NCBI GenBank assembly: GCA_017651785.1
Contig: JAGCCD010000252.1
Coordinates: forward strand, 1 to 5,134
Reading direction: 5' to 3'
DNA length: 5,134 nucleotides
Origin: Bacteroidales bacterium
GTDB lineage: Bacteria; Bacteroidota; Bacteroidia; Bacteroidales; UBA932
Shown in pieces: positions 5,021 through 5,134 of the stretch; the stretch's first letter is position 1, and each line of letters begins with the position of its first letter. Under the pieces are notes generated by a model. The model was not told the origin of the DNA. It saw only the letters and a list, made by a program, of their open reading frames with translations, and ran no database searches. The translations under genes were made by a program, and so were the position numbers.

Positions 5021-5134
5021 CTTCAGCGGACGCATCTTGGCATATTTGAGCAGGAGGAGCTTCTCCCCCAATTCGTCAAACCGTACCCGGGCCTTGAGCT
5101 CGGGTACGCTGCCTGTTATCTCAAGGATTTCCCC
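5015..5134 (-). CDS. UvrD/PcrA-type SF1 DNA helicase, C-terminal end (5' part outside window)
   Basis: The window's right edge opens in a - strand frame that encodes 39 residues before TAG. They read GEILEITGS, then ELKARVRFDELGEK, then LLLLKYAKMRPLKD. This matches the end of UvrD/PcrA helicases, where a phrase of the form FG-x-G-x-I-x-E-I-x-G-S is followed by a strand xAxVxF and the closing GxKxLLLxYAKL. That tail is a small Tudor-like domain; in studied PcrA/UvrD proteins it contacts RNA polymerase during transcription-coupled repair. The helicase motor motifs are outside the window, so identity rests on this short tail and on the conserved LLLKYAK ending. The gene is convergent with the S4 gene and overlaps it by 4 nt. 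An alternative would be another protein with the same tail, but I know of none that fits better. Confidence 0.72.
   Translation of the reverse strand, partial: GEILEITGSVPELKARVRFDELGEKLLLLKYAKMRPLKD
5082..5108 (+). terminator. Possible hairpin downstream of the S4 gene
   Basis: CGTACCCG (5082-5089) and CGGGTACG (5101-5108) form a perfect 8-bp GC-rich stem with an 11-nt loop. It starts 64 nt past the S4 stop and lies inside the helicase coding sequence on the other strand. No U tract follows on the + strand. It could slow or end transcription coming from the DJ-1/S4 unit, but it may simply reflect codon choice in the helicase gene. Confidence 0.2.

Overview
The window looks like chromosomal housekeeping DNA from a Bacteroidota bacterium, probably of the order Bacteroidales. 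The clues are the protein subtypes (a LolC/E-like permease downstream of rbfA, a Cys-rich Gfo/Idh/MocA oxidoreductase, a ManA-like isomerase and a stand-alone S4 protein), the lack of Shine-Dalgarno sequences before most starts, and a TAnnTTTG-type promoter element in the only real intergenic gap. The DNA is fairly GC-rich for the phylum and uses ATA for isoleucine often. This would suit an Alistipes- or Cryptobacteroides-like gut lineage, but genus-level placement is a guess. I see no mobile element, CRISPR array, RNA gene or phage gene.

Positions 1-3022 (+ strand) hold one tightly packed gene string: the 3' end of tyrS, then rbfA, an FtsX/LolC-E-type ABC permease and a Gfo/Idh/MocA oxidoreductase. 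Successive genes overlap by 14, 4 and 22 nt, so they are very likely co-transcribed and translationally coupled. The first two serve translation (tRNA charging and 30S maturation). The permease probably serves lipoprotein or envelope transport. The oxidoreductase probably acts on a sugar or cyclitol of unknown identity.

Positions 3023-3997 (- strand) encode a class I mannose-6-phosphate isomerase-like protein whose stop codon directly abuts the oxidoreductase stop. Positions 3998-4053 are the only intergenic region. It is a divergent promoter region with a perfect 14-nt palindrome overlapping the isomerase start codon. Positions 4054-5018 (+ strand) hold a two-gene unit: a DJ-1/PfpI protein followed after 2 nt by an Hsp15-like S4 RNA-binding protein. 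Both are plausible stress or quality-control factors. Positions 5015-5134 (- strand) are the last 39 codons of a UvrD/PcrA-type helicase, overlapping the S4 gene tail-to-tail by 4 nt.

The most notable property is compactness. About 99% of the window is coding, both convergent gene pairs have no spacer at all, and two proteins (permease and oxidoreductase) appear to end several to about 20 residues earlier than their relatives, exactly where they meet the next gene. I find no convincing new biological system. The most checkable points are the missing canonical metal ligands in the isomerase, the cysteine cluster in the oxidoreductase, the palindrome and possible leaderless start in the divergent promoter, and the GACTAGTC shared terminus.
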